The position numbers and the translations under genes were made by a program. From contig CM022298.1 of the NCBI GenBank assembly GCA_011799875.1, forward strand, positions 287,404,395 through 287,468,394: a stretch of DNA of 64,000 nucleotides, read 5' to 3'. The stretch is from Thinopyrum elongatum. Taxonomy: Eukaryota; Streptophyta; Magnoliopsida; Poales; Poaceae. Below the pieces are notes generated by a model. It searched no databases. It was not told where the DNA came from and worked only from the letters and a program-made list of their open reading frames with translations. Positions 63,986 to 64,000 of the stretch are shown in pieces; the first letter of the stretch is position 1; every line of letters starts with the position of its first letter.

Positions 63986-64000
63986 GGCTTTAGTCGAAGG

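Noticed and set aside
1..64000. Endogenous viral (caulimovirus/pararetrovirus) insertion
   Set aside because: All RT segments have LTRs, primer sites and integrase of copia or gypsy type; no movement or coat protein pattern was seen.

Overview
The window is intergenic DNA of a Triticeae grass (wheat, Aegilops or barley type). I see no ordinary single-copy gene, rRNA, tRNA or CRISPR. The lineage call rests on two LTRs starting TGTTGGAAATATGCCCTAG and one starting TGTCGGAAATATGCC, with PBS TGGTATCAGAGC. This is the BARE1/WIS/Angela copia signature. Almost everything from 1 to about 61,840 is one stack of nested LTR retrotransposons, all decayed by stop codons and frameshifts. The last 2.1 kb is different: a gene-like unit between arrays of palindromic repeats.

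Layout. An old Ty1/copia element on the + strand (5' end outside the window) is the base layer, in four pieces: 1-2370, 3749-4273, 51100-52585 and 61726-about 61840. A solo-LTR-like element sits between its integrase and RT (2371-3748, imperfect TSD GGGCT/GGGCC). A 46.8-kb compound Angela-type element interrupts its RT (4274-51099, imperfect TSD CTCGT/CTCTT). A minus-strand non-autonomous gypsy element splits its 3' LTR (52586-61725, TSD CACCT), and that element carries another solo-LTR-like insertion (54897-56539, TSD CTACC).

The compound Angela has three LTRs and two internal domains (LTR A 4274-6020, LTR B 42342-44108, LTR C 49348-51099), with LTR B shared. Its first internal domain is cut by three full-length elements: a LARD-like element with 4.8-kb LTRs (7683-20615, minus, TSD AAAAT), a gypsy element with gag-pol and an antisense B3-like ORF (20879-29414, plus, TSD AAAAC), and a gag-protease gypsy element lacking RT and integrase (31263-40806, plus, TSD GGATC). 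The second internal domain has no insertion but is also dead.

The most interesting pattern: all three gypsy elements carry an accessory gene antisense to their own genome, reading inward from near the 3' LTR, with a TATA-like box roughly 90-150 bp before the start. In two of them the gene resembles the plant 'putative gypsy type transposon' (Transposase_28/PF04195) family, with coiled coils and visible introns. In the third it looks like a plant B3 DNA-binding domain. At the far end, a 92-bp tandem repeat with a perfect 13-bp-arm hairpin per unit follows a broken, unrecognised gene.

Boundaries were read by eye from TSDs, TG..CA ends, PBS and PPT motifs and from comparing copies inside the window. 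Family names other than Angela/BARE/WIS are not asserted.
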